In this document: piece after piece, positions 1-9,043 of the stretch | Layout of the letters: the number at the start of each line of letters is the position of its first letter | How positions within the stretch are numbered: position 1 is the stretch's first letter | NCBI GenBank assembly: GCA_046546235.1 | Contig: JBKGYG010000011.1 | Span: 1 to 34,676, forward strand | Direction of reading: 5' to 3' | Origin: JBKGYG01 sp046546235 | GTDB lineage: Bacteria; Bacillota; Clostridia; Lachnospirales; DSM-24629 | DNA: 34,676 bases | The notes under the pieces: generated by a model | What the model saw: the letters and a program-made list of their open reading frames with translations, nothing else | Told to the model about the DNA's origin: nothing | Databases searched by the model: none | Program-made: the position numbers and the translations under genes

Positions 1-1534
1 ATTCCCACTCAATAGTTGCTGGTGGCTTAGAAGTAATGTCATATACAATACGATTCACGTGTTCTACTTCATTAACGATTCTATTAGAGATTTTTGCTAG
101 TATATTATGGTCAATCCGTGACCAATCAGCAGTCATAAAATCTGATGAATCAACAGAACGCAAAGCTACAGTATAGTTGTAAGTTCTCTCATCACCCATA
201 ACTCCAACACTTCTTAAATTTGTTAATACCGCAAAGTATTGACCTAAACCTTTGTCGATTCCTGCTTTTTTTACTTCTTCTCTAAAGATAAAATCCGCTT
301 CCCTTAAGATATCTAACTTTTCTTCTGTAATCGCACCTATAACACGAATAGCTAGTCCTGGTCCTGGGAATGGTTGACGACTTACTAAGAATTCTGGTAT
401 CCCAACAGCTCGTCCTAAATCTCTTACTTCATCTTTAAATAAATCTTTTAGTGGTTCTATGATTTCTTTAAAATCTACATGTTCTGGCAATCCACCTACA
501 TTATGATGGCTTTTAATAACTGCTGCATCTTTTGTTCCACTTTCAATTACATCTGGATAAATAGTCCCTTGAACAAGGAAGTCAACAGTTCCTATTTTTT
601 TAGCTTCTTTTTCAAATACACGAATAAACTCTTCTCCGATTATCTTTCTCTTGGTTTCAGGATCAGACACACCACTTAATTTATTAATAAATTGTTCCTG
701 AACATTTACTCTAATAAGATTCATATCGAACTGCTCTTTAAATATCTCTTCTACCTTATCACCTTCATCTTTTCTAAGCAGGCCATGATCTACAAAAATA
801 CACGTAAGCTGTTTACCCACTGCTTTATGTATTAAAACAGCTGCTACAGATGAATCAACTCCACCTGATAATGCACACAGAACTTGTTTACCACCTATCT
901 TTTCACGAAGTCTTTTAATTGATTCTTGTGCAAAATCAGCCATTATCCAATCGCCTTTACACTGACATACTTCATATAAGAAGTTTCTTATCATTTGTTT
1001 ACCGCAAGGTGTATGTAGCACTTCAGGATGAAACTGAACACCATAGAGTTTTTTATTTACATCTGCCATAGCTGCTACAGAACAAGTTTCCGTTTTTGCA
1101 ATGACTTCAAATCCTTCTGGCGGTTCACTAATATAATAAGTGTGGCTCATCCAACAACTTGTTTCTTCATCTACATCTTTGAATATTAAAGCTTCCTTCA
1201 ATATAGTTAAATCAGTTTTTCCATATTCTCTATGAGTAGCTTTTGTAACTTTTCCTTCTAATAAGTATCCCATCAACTGTGATCCATAACAAATGCCTAA
1301 TATAGGAATACCTAAATCTAAAATATCTTTTTCTACTAGTGGAGACTTTTCTTCATATACAACCTTGGGCCCTCCAGTAAAAATAATACCTTTTGGATTC
1401 TTTGCTTTTATTTCGTCTAATGGAGTATTATAAGGTAATACTTCACAATATACATCTGCTTCTCTTACGCGTCTTGCGATAAGTTGATTATATTGTCCCC
1501 CAAAATCAAGGACTATCACTAACTCATGATTCAT
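1..1534 (-). CDS. guaA: GMP synthase (glutamine-hydrolysing), stop codon cut by window edge
   Basis: Catalyses XMP + ATP + glutamine to GMP, the last step of guanine nucleotide synthesis, in the cytoplasm. The frame holds 511 codons ending in ...PPATIEWE, the usual GuaA C-terminus, and only the first base of the stop is inside the window. An N-terminal class I glutamine amidotransferase domain carries GICYGSQ with nucleophile Cys82 and a GVQFHPE motif giving His169 and Glu171. The ATP pyrophosphatase domain has the PP-loop SGGVDSS at 223-229, followed by the GMP synthase C-terminal dimerisation domain. I chose the ATG at 1534 because AGGAGG lies 9 nt upstream; the in-frame ATG at 1543 abuts that site and has no spacing. 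A TTGACT/TAAGAT promoter lies about 100 nt upstream. guaB, encoding the preceding enzyme, lies 7.7 kb away in the same orientation. Confidence 0.97.
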   Translation of the reverse strand, partial: MNHELVIVLDFGGQYNQLIARRVREADVYCEVLPYNTPLDEIKAKNPKGIIFTGGPKVVYEEKSPLVEKDILDLGIPILGICYGSQLMGYLLEGKVTKATHREYGKTDLTILKEALIFKDVDEETSCWMSHTYYISEPPEGFEVIAKTETCSVAAMADVNKKLYGVQFHPEVLHTPCGKQMIRNFLYEVCQCKGDWIMADFAQESIKRLREKIGGKQVLCALSGGVDSSVAAVLIHKAVGKQLTCIFVDHGLLRKDEGDKVEEIFKEQFDMNLIRVNVQEQFINKLSGVSDPETKRKIIGEEFIRVFEKEAKKIGTVDFLVQGTIYPDVIESGTKDAAVIKSHHNVGGLPEHVDFKEIIEPLKDLFKDEVRDLGRAVGIPEFLVSRQPFPGPGLAIRVIGAITEEKLDILREADFIFREEVKKAGIDKGLGQYFAVLTNLRSVGVMGDERTYNYTVALRSVDSSDFMTADWSRIDHNILAKISNRIVNEVEHVNRIVYDITSKPPATIEWE

Positions 1535-1630
1535 TATCTTCATCCTCCTAGGAAATTTACGTACAGGGATAATTAATAATTTAACACTTTATTATGTTTT
1601 TAAGCTATAAACTGTACTGTTAATACCAAC

Positions 1631-1659
1631 ATCTTACTAGATAAAAAATCAAAAGTCAA
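1631..1659 (-). promoter_or_regulatory. Candidate sigma-A promoter of guaA
   Basis: On the minus strand TTGACT (1654-1659) is separated by exactly 17 nt from TAAGAT (1631-1636). The untranslated leader would be about 90 nt. I looked for the conserved core of a purine riboswitch in it and did not see one. The interval 1535-1750 otherwise holds only the short repeat at 1711-1725 and no convincing terminator for phoR. Confidence 0.5.
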
Positions 1660-1710
1660 ACATTTTTATAATTATACAATAAAACGTTCGGATTGTCGTC
1701 GCTAAGAACA

Positions 1711-1725
1711 GTGAATTGCCCCTAC
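1711..1725 (-). repeat. Copy 1 of a dispersed GTAGGGGCRATTCAC repeat
   Basis: Minus-strand GTAGGGGCAATTCAC differs at one base from GTAGGGGCGATTCAC at 17888-17902 on the plus strand. Both copies are in intergenic DNA between unrelated genes. This copy is a half site without the complementary arm seen at 17888, and it sits directly downstream of phoR. Likely a fragment of a REP-like interspersed element. Confidence 0.45.
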
Positions 1726-1750
1726 CATAACCATTTCAAATCACTAATCT

Positions 1751-3493
1751 CTAATACTTATATGGCAACTTAATTATGAACTTTGTCCCTACTCCAACAA
1801 TGGTTTCTACTTTAATAACCCCTTTATAAAGTTCTACTATATGTTTAACGATAGAGAGCCCTAAGCCTGTGCCCCCCTGTTTTCTTGAACGCCCTTTATC
1901 CACTCGATAAAACCTTTCGAATAACCGTGGTATATGCTCTTTTTCTATTCCAATCCCTGTATCCTCCACTTCAATAATTAGTTGTTTATTAATTTCTTTA
2001 CACCTTAGAGTAACACTTCCCTTTTCTGTGTATTTGATAGCGTTATCAACTAAATTAATTAATAGCTGTTTTATTCGGTCCTTATTACATTTAAATTTTG
2101 GCATATTATGTTGAGTTTCTGATTTTAGTTCTATGTCTGTATTTTTTACCTTCGGACTTAAAATTTCGAGAACTTCATAGACAATATCTTCTATTTTGTA
2201 GTAATTAATATTCTTCTCATTTTGTTTTGATTCTATCTCTGATAGTATTAATATATCTTGTATTAATATAGATAATCTTTCTGTTTCTATATCAATAATA
2301 TCCAAAAATCTATTTGCTGATTTTTCATCACTGATTGCTCCATTTTTAAGTGTATCAACAAAGCCTTTTATAGATGTTAAAGGTGTCTTTAACTCATGGG
2401 TTACATTTGAAACAAATTCTTTCCTTATATTCTCTAATTTTTTAATTTGAGTCATATCTTGAATAACTAATAGAGTTCCATTACTTTTTAATGACTTTAC
2501 TTTTATTGGATTAGCATATATTCTTATGATTTTATCGTCCAATTTTCCCTCTTCAACCATGTATTCACTAGTTTCAATTGATTTTTCTAATACATTGAAT
2601 AATATTGTACTTCTTACAACATCATAAATTGATTTATTTACAATCTCTCCTTCGATATCTGTCATATCAGTAAATATTTTATTGTAAAAAACTATTTTAT
2701 AGTTTTCATCAACTGCAACAATTCCATTAATCATACTACTTAGTATTTCTTCTAATTGAGTTTTTCTTTGAGTTAGTTTCCACATATTAATTTTTAGTTT
2801 TGAAGACATATCATTAAATGTTTCAGCCAATACACCTATTTGGTCTTTTTGTCTTATATTAATCTTTTTATCATAATTACCTTCTGCAATTTCTTCTGCA
2901 GCATCTGTTAATTCATTTATTGGTTGCATAAATAATTTTGTAAAAACAAACGCAACAATCAAAGCTATAATAGAGGATATTATAATAGAAGTAAGTATGT
3001 ATTCAATCATTTTAAAAGTTAAATTTTGAATTGCATTTAGAGGTATTGATAGTCTTAATACACCTTTAAAATTATTTACCTTTAAAGGTAATGCTGTATA
3101 AGCATAATAATTTCCTATTGTCTGACTATATCTAATACTTGAAGCTATTTGTCCAGAAATGGCTTTCTTAACTTCATCTCTATAGGCATGATTTTCCATT
3201 ATTTGAGGATCTTCATCTGAATCGGCAAATACTATACCATCTTCATCTATTATGGTAATTCTTGCATCCATTTTACTTGAATACTCCATTACAAATTTTT
3301 GATACTCATAATCCTTTTTAATACCTTTGCTCTTTATGATATCAGATAATAGTTTACCCTCAGTAATAAATTGTTGCTCATATTGAGCAGTTAAAAAATC
3401 ATAACTTTTAGACCAAGTAAAGTATACTGATACAACAAGTGTAAATATGATAATACCTAAGTACGTGGCAAACAACTTTCTTTGCATATTCAT
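1751..3493 (-). CDS. phoR: Phosphate regulon sensor histidine kinase PhoR
   Basis: Membrane sensor kinase partner of PhoP. 580 residues: transmembrane helix about 7-27, extracytoplasmic domain about 28-160, second helix about 163-187, HAMP about 188-240, PAS about 245-345, then HisKA with the phospho-acceptor His366 in NVTHELKTPL, and an ATPase domain with N-box Asn484 (NLVDNAIKYT), G1 DTGIG at 511-515 and G2 GGTGLGL at 540-546. All catalytic boxes are intact. The ATG overlaps the phoP TGA as ATGA, so translation is probably coupled. The full HAMP-PAS-HisKA layout and the position after phoU-phoP fit the Bacillus/Clostridium PhoR type; the symbol rests mainly on that context. It is the last gene of the phosphate cluster. 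Confidence 0.9.
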   Translation of the reverse strand: MNMQRKLFATYLGIIIFTLVVSVYFTWSKSYDFLTAQYEQQFITEGKLLSDIIKSKGIKKDYEYQKFVMEYSSKMDARITIIDEDGIVFADSDEDPQIMENHAYRDEVKKAISGQIASSIRYSQTIGNYYAYTALPLKVNNFKGVLRLSIPLNAIQNLTFKMIEYILTSIIISSIIALIVAFVFTKLFMQPINELTDAAEEIAEGNYDKKINIRQKDQIGVLAETFNDMSSKLKINMWKLTQRKTQLEEILSSMINGIVAVDENYKIVFYNKIFTDMTDIEGEIVNKSIYDVVRSTILFNVLEKSIETSEYMVEEGKLDDKIIRIYANPIKVKSLKSNGTLLVIQDMTQIKKLENIRKEFVSNVTHELKTPLTSIKGFVDTLKNGAISDEKSANRFLDIIDIETERLSILIQDILILSEIESKQNEKNINYYKIEDIVYEVLEILSPKVKNTDIELKSETQHNMPKFKCNKDRIKQLLINLVDNAIKYTEKGSVTLRCKEINKQLIIEVEDTGIGIEKEHIPRLFERFYRVDKGRSRKQGGTGLGLSIVKHIVELYKGVIKVETIVGVGTKFIIKLPYKY

Positions 3494-4206
3494 CCCTGTC
3501 CTTTTTCTGCAAATTTATAACCCACACCACGAACAGTTTTAATAAACTTCGGTTTTTTATCATCTTCTTCTATTTTTTTTCGAAGATTTCTTATATGAAC
3601 GTCTACTGTTCTTGTTTCTCCATAATAATCGTACCCCCATATTTTTTCTAACAAATAGTCTCTTGAAAATACACGACCACGATTTTTTGCTAATAAAAAT
3701 AATAATTCAAATTCTTTTAAAGGTAGCTCTATTGACTTATCCTTTATTTGAACAGTATGGGTTGAATGATTAATAATAATATCTTCAATAACAACTAAAT
3801 CACAAATCTTTTCTTCTTTATTTTTATGTTCTTCTGTCCTTCTGAGTACAGCTTTTATTCTCGCTACAACTTCATGGACTCCAAATGGCTTTCCTATATA
3901 ATCATCTGCTCCCATTTCCAAACCTAAAACTTTATCAATCTCATCACTTTTTGCCGTAAGAAGTATTATAGGAACTTTTTTATGTTTTTTATCATTACGA
4001 ATCTTTTTAAGCACCTGAATACCATCAATACCAGGCAACATTAGATCTAATAATACTAAATCAACATTATTTTTTTCTAAAACTTCTAGAGCTTTTTCTC
4101 CTGTTTCTGCTTGAAGTATATTAAATCCATTGCTGTCTAAATTATATTTTAGTAACTCTAAGATATGCTCTTCATCATCTACTGTTAATATAACTTTTTT
4201 ATCCAT
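3490..4206 (-). CDS. phoP: Phosphate regulon response regulator PhoP (OmpR family)
   Basis: DNA-binding response regulator activated by PhoR under phosphate limitation. 238 residues from the ATG at 4206. The receiver domain has the acidic pair Asp10/Asp11, phospho-acceptor Asp54 in LVLLDLMLPG, Thr84 and Lys106. The C-terminal winged helix has the OmpR-type TRTVDVHIRNLRKKI recognition segment and ends VRGVGYKF. The frame can be extended to a TTG at 4227, but that codon has no Shine-Dalgarno site, whereas AGGGTGGG precedes the chosen ATG. Its 3' end overlaps phoR by 4 nt, and phoU ends 30 nt upstream. A four-repeat Pho box before pstS is the expected target, so the cluster is probably autoregulated. 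Confidence 0.93.
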   Translation of the reverse strand: MDKKVILTVDDEEHILELLKYNLDSNGFNILQAETGEKALEVLEKNNVDLVLLDLMLPGIDGIQVLKKIRNDKKHKKVPIILLTAKSDEIDKVLGLEMGADDYIGKPFGVHEVVARIKAVLRRTEEHKNKEEKICDLVVIEDIIINHSTHTVQIKDKSIELPLKEFELLFLLAKNRGRVFSRDYLLEKIWGYDYYGETRTVDVHIRNLRKKIEEDDKKPKFIKTVRGVGYKFAEKGQG

Positions 4207-4236
4207 TTTATCCCACCCTAATTTCAAGGAGCTGTT

Positions 4237-4887
4237 TTATTCATTCATTTTACCAGTTACAATATACTGAATCCATCCTGCTATATTTGTAGCGTGATCG
4301 CCCATTCTTTCTAAATATTTAACTATAAATAGAAAATCCACACATTGAGGCACCACTTCTGGTTTGCTTTGCATTAAATCTGATAATTCTTCAGTAATCA
4401 TATAAAAATATTTATCTATATCATCATCGGTTTTTATAACTTCATTTGCACCTTCAATATCACTTTTTATATAACTATCTATTGTATTTCTAACCATAAC
4501 TTTAACTTTGCTAGCCATTTCTGGAATATGAATAAGTGGTTTAATGTATTTTTCATGAGCTAATCTAATAGTATACTCAGATATATCAGAACAATGATCT
4601 GCTATTCTTTCTAAATCTGTAATAATCTTCATTACTGATGCTATCTTTCTTAAATCGCTAGCCATAGGTTGTTGTCTTGCAATCAACATAATGCATTCAC
4701 CTTCGATATGATGCTCTAAATCATCTATTTCATCATCTCTTTTAATAACTTCCTCTGCTAATTTAATATCCTGTTTTGTTAAAGCAATGATTGTATCATC
4801 TATGGATTTTTCTATTAATGTTCCCATTTTAATAACATTTTTATGAAGAATATCTAATTCTTTTAAAAACTCATGTCTAATTGGCAT
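4237..4887 (-). CDS. phoU: Phosphate signalling regulator PhoU
   Basis: Cytoplasmic protein that links the PstSCAB transporter to the PhoR kinase and damps both when phosphate is ample. 216 residues from the ATG at 4887 (MPIRHEF), the typical PhoU length and N-terminus. The tandem three-helix repeats each carry an acidic metal-binding motif, EVIKRDDEIDDLE and EVIKTDDDIDKYF. The frame runs on to 4950, but GGGAGG six bases before the chosen ATG and family length favour the short form. It lies between pstA and phoP. The 165-nt gap to pstA holds short inverted repeats (CTTAC/GTAAG, TTGCAA/TTGCAA) but no promoter I would defend. Confidence 0.95.
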   Translation of the reverse strand: MPIRHEFLKELDILHKNVIKMGTLIEKSIDDTIIALTKQDIKLAEEVIKRDDEIDDLEHHIEGECIMLIARQQPMASDLRKIASVMKIITDLERIADHCSDISEYTIRLAHEKYIKPLIHIPEMASKVKVMVRNTIDSYIKSDIEGANEVIKTDDDIDKYFYMITEELSDLMQSKPEVVPQCVDFLFIVKYLERMGDHATNIAGWIQYIVTGKMNE

Positions 4888-5052
4888 AGTAAGCCTCCCT
4901 TTTTTATTATAATAACTAATCATATACTCCTTACTTCGTAAGTGACTCAAGATTCGTTGAAAACTTAATTTTCAAATCCTTGCAAGCAAGTTTGCAAATT
5001 ATATTTTCATATTACCAAACATTTTCTCTTTAATCAAATAAATCGTTTGTAC

Positions 5053-6006
5053 TTAATAACGTTTTTGAAATTTATTCCTTATGACAATAGCTACTGAGTT
5101 CATCATTAATAATACTACAAGTAATACTACAATAGTTGCTGCAGCCAAATTGGCATATTCTGGTGTGAGTACAGTATCAAGGGTCCAGTAATAAATTTGG
5201 ATTGGTAATGCTGTAAAATCATCCATTATACTAGTAGGTGTTCTAAGTATTAATGTTGGTATACCCAAAACAACCAGTGGTGCTGTTTCTCCAATTGCTC
5301 TAGAAACAGCCAAAATACTCCCCGTTAAAATGCCTGGAAGCGCAGCCGGTAATACTACTGTTCTAATAGTCGTCCATTTTGTTGCACCTAAAGCATATGC
5401 TCCATCTTTTAAAAAGCCTGGTACAGCCCTAATTGCTTCTTGACATGCCACCACAATTATTGGTAGTACTAGCAATGATAAGGTTAATCCTCCTGCAAGT
5501 ACACTAGAGCCTAATCCAAATAACCTTCTAAAAACAGTTAAACCTAATAGTCCAAATATAACCGATGGGACACCTGCTAGATTGGAAATGTTGGTTTTAA
5601 TAAATCTTTGTATTCTACCTTCTTTTGCATATTCTTCTAAGTAGATTGCAGTAGATACTCCTAGTATGAGTGTTACAGCTATAACTACTAACATCAACAT
5701 AAAAGAGCCTAATATAGCACCATAAATACCTGATTTTTCTGGAAATATAGAAAGATTACCTGTTAAAAATTTAAAATTTAGCCAACCAATACTTTGTATA
5801 CCTATTCTATAAAACAATATTGCTAATACTATTAATGGAATTATTATGGAAATAGAAAAGATTTTTCTTGCTAATTTATCTAATAGTACACGTCTTTCCA
5901 TTCTTTTTTTCATTATCTCTTTATCTATATATTGATTTCTTTCTTTGCCTATGGTAATGCTATTGTTTTTTTCTTTGTTATGAGTCTTATTATTGTCATT
6001 CATCAT
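5053..6006 (-). CDS. pstA: Phosphate ABC transporter permease PstA
   Basis: One of two membrane subunits of the high-affinity phosphate importer. 317 residues with about six hydrophobic helices and the inner-membrane EAA loop, recognisable as EAIRAVPGFLKDGAYALGA, which docks onto the PstB ATPase. The first 45 or so residues are polar and Asn/Lys-rich, a longer cytoplasmic tail than many PstA proteins; a downstream start is possible, but GGGAGGAG sits properly before the tandem ATG codons at 6006/6003. pstC ends 2 nt upstream, so the two are translated together. Confidence 0.94.
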   Translation of the reverse strand: MMNDNNKTHNKEKNNSITIGKERNQYIDKEIMKKRMERRVLLDKLARKIFSISIIIPLIVLAILFYRIGIQSIGWLNFKFLTGNLSIFPEKSGIYGAILGSFMLMLVVIAVTLILGVSTAIYLEEYAKEGRIQRFIKTNISNLAGVPSVIFGLLGLTVFRRLFGLGSSVLAGGLTLSLLVLPIIVVACQEAIRAVPGFLKDGAYALGATKWTTIRTVVLPAALPGILTGSILAVSRAIGETAPLVVLGIPTLILRTPTSIMDDFTALPIQIYYWTLDTVLTPEYANLAAATIVVLLVVLLMMNSVAIVIRNKFQKRY

Positions 6007-6008
6007 TC

Positions 6009-6932
6009 CTAGTACTCCTCCCTAAATCTACGAGAAATATATTGGGCTAACAAATTCATGAAAAAAGTAAAAATAAACAATATTAATCCTACTGCATATA
6101 AGCTATAATAGCCTGTAGTTCCTGTTCCCGCATCACCACTTGTAAATTCAACAATATAGGCTGTCATCGTCTGCATTGATTTCGTAATGTCAAATGTAAA
6201 GTTCTTTGAACTACCACTAGCAATTACTACAATCATAGTTTCTCCAATGGCTCTTGAAATAGCTAAAACAAAAGAAGCAACAATACCTGATAAGGCTGCA
6301 GGAAGTACTACTTTAAGTGTCACTTCCAACTTTGTAGAACCTAACGCAGACGCCCCATCGCGAATAGCATCTGGTACAGAATTCATAGCATCTTCAGATA
6401 GTGATGTTACTAAAGGAATAATCATAATTCCCATAACAATACCTGGACTTAAGGCATTTTTAGCTTCTAAGCTTGGAATTAGTTCCATTAATAACGGGGT
6501 TACAAATGAGTATGCAAAAAAACCATAAACAATGGTAGGAATACCTGCTAAAACCTCTATGATAGGTTTTAGAGTTTTTCTAACATTTTTTGATACAAAT
6601 TCACTTAAGTACATAGCCGCAGTTAATCCCACTGGAACTGCAACACACATTGCAATTAAGGATGTTATAATTGTTCCATTAATTAATGGCAATATGCCGA
6701 AAGAAGGATTTGCACTTAGTGGAGCCAACTCTGTACTGAACACTTCCTTAAATGATACTCTACTAAAAAATTCAGCAGCATCAAAAACCAAAGTTAAAAC
6801 AATCCCAACTGTAGTCAATATCGAAACTAATCCTGCGACCAGAAAAATACTAGGCATTATTTTTTCTGATCTGTTTTTTTTGTTTTTAATGTTATTCTTT
6901 ATGATATCTCCAACTTTGATGCTATTATTCAT
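6009..6932 (-). CDS. pstC: Phosphate ABC transporter permease PstC
   Basis: Partner membrane subunit to PstA. 307 residues, about six transmembrane helices, and an EAA loop, EDAMNSVPDAIRDGASALGS. A ribosome site in CGGAGTGAGG precedes the ATG. It comes after pstB rather than directly after pstS, with 179 nt of non-coding DNA between pstB and pstC. That gap holds an AGGAGG with no substantial ORF behind it and a small A/T-rich inverted repeat (TGCTT/AAGCA), possibly the scar of a rearrangement. Confidence 0.94.
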   Translation of the reverse strand: MNNSIKVGDIIKNNIKNKKNRSEKIMPSIFLVAGLVSILTTVGIVLTLVFDAAEFFSRVSFKEVFSTELAPLSANPSFGILPLINGTIITSLIAMCVAVPVGLTAAMYLSEFVSKNVRKTLKPIIEVLAGIPTIVYGFFAYSFVTPLLMELIPSLEAKNALSPGIVMGIMIIPLVTSLSEDAMNSVPDAIRDGASALGSTKLEVTLKVVLPAALSGIVASFVLAISRAIGETMIVVIASGSSKNFTFDITKSMQTMTAYIVEFTSGDAGTGTTGYYSLYAVGLILFIFTFFMNLLAQYISRRFREEY

Positions 6933-7111
6933 ATCCTCACTCCGTTCTAAAATATATTTCCTGTTTGATTTTATTATTAGACATATTCATAAAAATCATA
7001 CTTATACACCATTATTCTAAATTTATTTAGTACATTCACTGCTTTTTAAAATTTAAGCAAGATAATAATACCTCCTGTTTGTATATATAGAAAGAATAAG
7101 TACTTATATTA

Positions 7112-7894
7112 TCAACCAAATCGTCCTGTTATATAATCTTCTGTTCTTTGATCCTTTGGACGAGTAAATACATCGGTTGTACTTTGAAATTCTATTACTT
7201 CTCCCATTAAGAAAAATGCTGTTTTATCTGAAATCCTACTAGCTTGTTGCATAGAGTGTGTCACTATAGCTATGGTATAGTTGTGCTTTAATTCTTCTAT
7301 TAAATCTTCTATCTTTTGTGTCGCAATAGGATCAAGTGCAGATGTTGGTTCATCCATCAATAACACATCTGGTTGTATAGCTAAAGATCTTGCTATACAT
7401 AGTCTTTGTTGTTGTCCACCAGAAAGTGCATAGGCATTATCATTTAATCTATCTTTTACTTCATCCCATAATGCTGCACTTCTTAAGCTTTCTTCAGCAA
7501 TTTCTAATAAGTGTTTTTTGTTTTTAATTCCATGTATTTTAGGGCCATAAATAACATTTTCAAAAATTGACTTTGGTAATGGGTTAGGCTTTTGAAATAC
7601 CATTCCTACTGTTGTTCTTAGTTCTTCTACTTTGATGGATTTATCAAAGATATTCGTCCCATGATACAGAATCTCTCCCGTGGTTCTTACACTTGCTACC
7701 TTATCAATCATTCGATTTAATGTTTTTATAAAGGTTGATTTTCCACAACCTGAGGGACCTATAATAGCAGTCACTTGATTTTCTTCTATTCCTAAACTTA
7801 CTCCTTTTAACGCATGTGTTTCCCCATACCAAAGGTTTAAATCCTTTACATCAAATACAACATTCTTTTGAGTATTTTCTTTTTGTGTTTCCAT
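7112..7894 (-). CDS. pstB: Phosphate ABC transporter ATP-binding protein PstB
   Basis: Cytoplasmic ATPase that powers phosphate uptake. 260 residues: Walker A GPSGCGKS at 46-53, ABC signature LSGGQQQRLCIARSLA, Walker B VLLMDEPTSALDP, and the switch histidine in VTHSMQQASR. All are intact and the length is normal. The notable feature is position: pstB follows pstS directly and precedes pstC, whereas the common order ends pstC-pstA-pstB. It is separated from pstS by a 103-nt gap with a stable hairpin. Confidence 0.96.
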   Translation of the reverse strand: METQKENTQKNVVFDVKDLNLWYGETHALKGVSLGIEENQVTAIIGPSGCGKSTFIKTLNRMIDKVASVRTTGEILYHGTNIFDKSIKVEELRTTVGMVFQKPNPLPKSIFENVIYGPKIHGIKNKKHLLEIAEESLRSAALWDEVKDRLNDNAYALSGGQQQRLCIARSLAIQPDVLLMDEPTSALDPIATQKIEDLIEELKHNYTIAIVTHSMQQASRISDKTAFFLMGEVIEFQSTTDVFTRPKDQRTEDYITGRFG

Positions 7895-7934
7895 TGTATT
7901 TGTTCCCTCCTATTTAATAATGTTTTGACAACAA

Positions 7935-7969
7935 ATTAAGATGAGAAGATATTAGCTCCTCATCTTAAT
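7935..7969 (-). terminator. Hairpin between pstS and pstB, attenuator or mRNA-stabilising stem
   Basis: A perfect 11-bp stem (7935-7945 with 7959-7969; ATTAAGATGAG and its complement) encloses a 13-nt loop just after the pstS stop. On the transcript the stem is followed by TTTGTTGTC, a poor U-tract, so it is more likely a partial terminator or a 3' stabiliser that keeps pstS mRNA in excess over the transporter mRNA. That role is known for binding-protein genes in ABC operons; here it is inference. Confidence 0.6.
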
Positions 7970-7997
7970 AATGCAATATATTCAACTTAAAAACTTA

Positions 7998-8975
7998 TTA
8001 TTTAACACTCTCTAATTGTTTTTGATATTCAGCATATACTGATTCTGGCATAGGTGCAAATCCGTTTTCACCAGCTAATTCACTTGCCCCTTCAGTTACA
8101 ACGAATTTAGCAAAATCAAGAAGTTCTGGTTTTTCTTTTGCGTGTTGTACATTTAAGTAAGTAAATACAGGACGAGTGAATCCAGCATAATCTAAATCTT
8201 CACCAATTGTTTCTAATGAAGGTCCAACTGGTCCCGCACCAAAATCAACTTTTACAGCATTTAATTTATCTTGGTTATTTACATAGTAACCAAATCCAAA
8301 GAAAGCTATAGCATTTTCATCCTTTGATACTAAGTCTACTAATGTTGAATACTCTTGTTGTAGATTAGCTGTTTTAACCATTTCTTGTTCACCTAAAATA
8401 TTTTCGTAAAAGAACTCATACGTTCCGTGGTTTTCATTTGGTCCAAAAAACTTGATTTCTTCAGATGGCCACTCTGCTCTTATATCAGACCAAAGCACCT
8501 TATCATCTGATCTATGCTTTCCTGATAAATACATATCAACGATTTCATCTTTAGTCATTTCTGTTGCCCAAGTATTGTTTTTATTAATTACCATTGTTAA
8601 CCCATCATAAGCTAATTTGAATTCTAGAATATCTTCACCCATTTTCATATCTTTTGCTTCAAATTCAGCTATTTCACTGTCTTTAATTTGTCTTGATGCA
8701 TTTGAAAAATTAGTTTCACCTGGTATAAACTTTTTAAAACCTGCACTAGAACCTGCGCGTCCTACTTGAACACTTACTTTAGATTGTACATTATCCATAT
8801 AATCTTCAGCAATATGAGCCATAAGAGGATATACTGTACCTGAACCGTCTACAATAACTGTCCCTGATATTGATTTGTTTGACTCTTCATTATCATCTTG
8901 CTTTGCACACCCTGCAAATGATGCAACCATTGAAATAACTAAAACCAAAGAAAAAATCACTTTAATATTTTTCAT
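7998..8975 (-). CDS. pstS: Phosphate-binding lipoprotein PstS
   Basis: Extracellular, membrane-anchored receptor that delivers phosphate to PstCA. 325 residues. A type II signal peptide with lipobox SFAGC puts the lipidated cysteine at residue 23. The mature protein begins with a low-complexity acidic linker, then VIVDGSGTVYPLMAHIAEDY, the characteristic phosphate-contacting GSGT segment, and a later RAGSSAGFKKF stretch. A strong AGGAGG lies before the ATG. It is the first gene of the phosphate operon and has the Pho box about 70-107 nt upstream. Downstream come a hairpin and then pstB. Confidence 0.95.
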   Translation of the reverse strand: MKNIKVIFSLVLVISMVASFAGCAKQDDNEESNKSISGTVIVDGSGTVYPLMAHIAEDYMDNVQSKVSVQVGRAGSSAGFKKFIPGETNFSNASRQIKDSEIAEFEAKDMKMGEDILEFKLAYDGLTMVINKNNTWATEMTKDEIVDMYLSGKHRSDDKVLWSDIRAEWPSEEIKFFGPNENHGTYEFFYENILGEQEMVKTANLQQEYSTLVDLVSKDENAIAFFGFGYYVNNQDKLNAVKVDFGAGPVGPSLETIGEDLDYAGFTRPVFTYLNVQHAKEKPELLDFAKFVVTEGASELAGENGFAPMPESVYAEYQKQLESVK

Positions 8976-9043
8976 TTTAAAATTTCCTCCTAAAAAGTTG
9001 TTTGTATTTTATTGCTAACCACAAATTCAATTTATCATTTGTT

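Noticed and set aside
1535..1660. Possible purine riboswitch upstream of guaA
   Set aside because: The leader lacks the conserved loop and junction sequences of the purine aptamer, and no terminator/antiterminator pair is visible.
4888..5052. Internal promoter or second Pho box before phoU
   Set aside because: Only short inverted repeats were found; there are no phased TTAACA-like hexamers and no credible -10/-35 pair.
6187..7020. Two plus-strand open frames opposite pstC
   Set aside because: They are antisense to a well-supported transporter gene, lack ribosome sites and their sequence mirrors the codon pattern of pstC.
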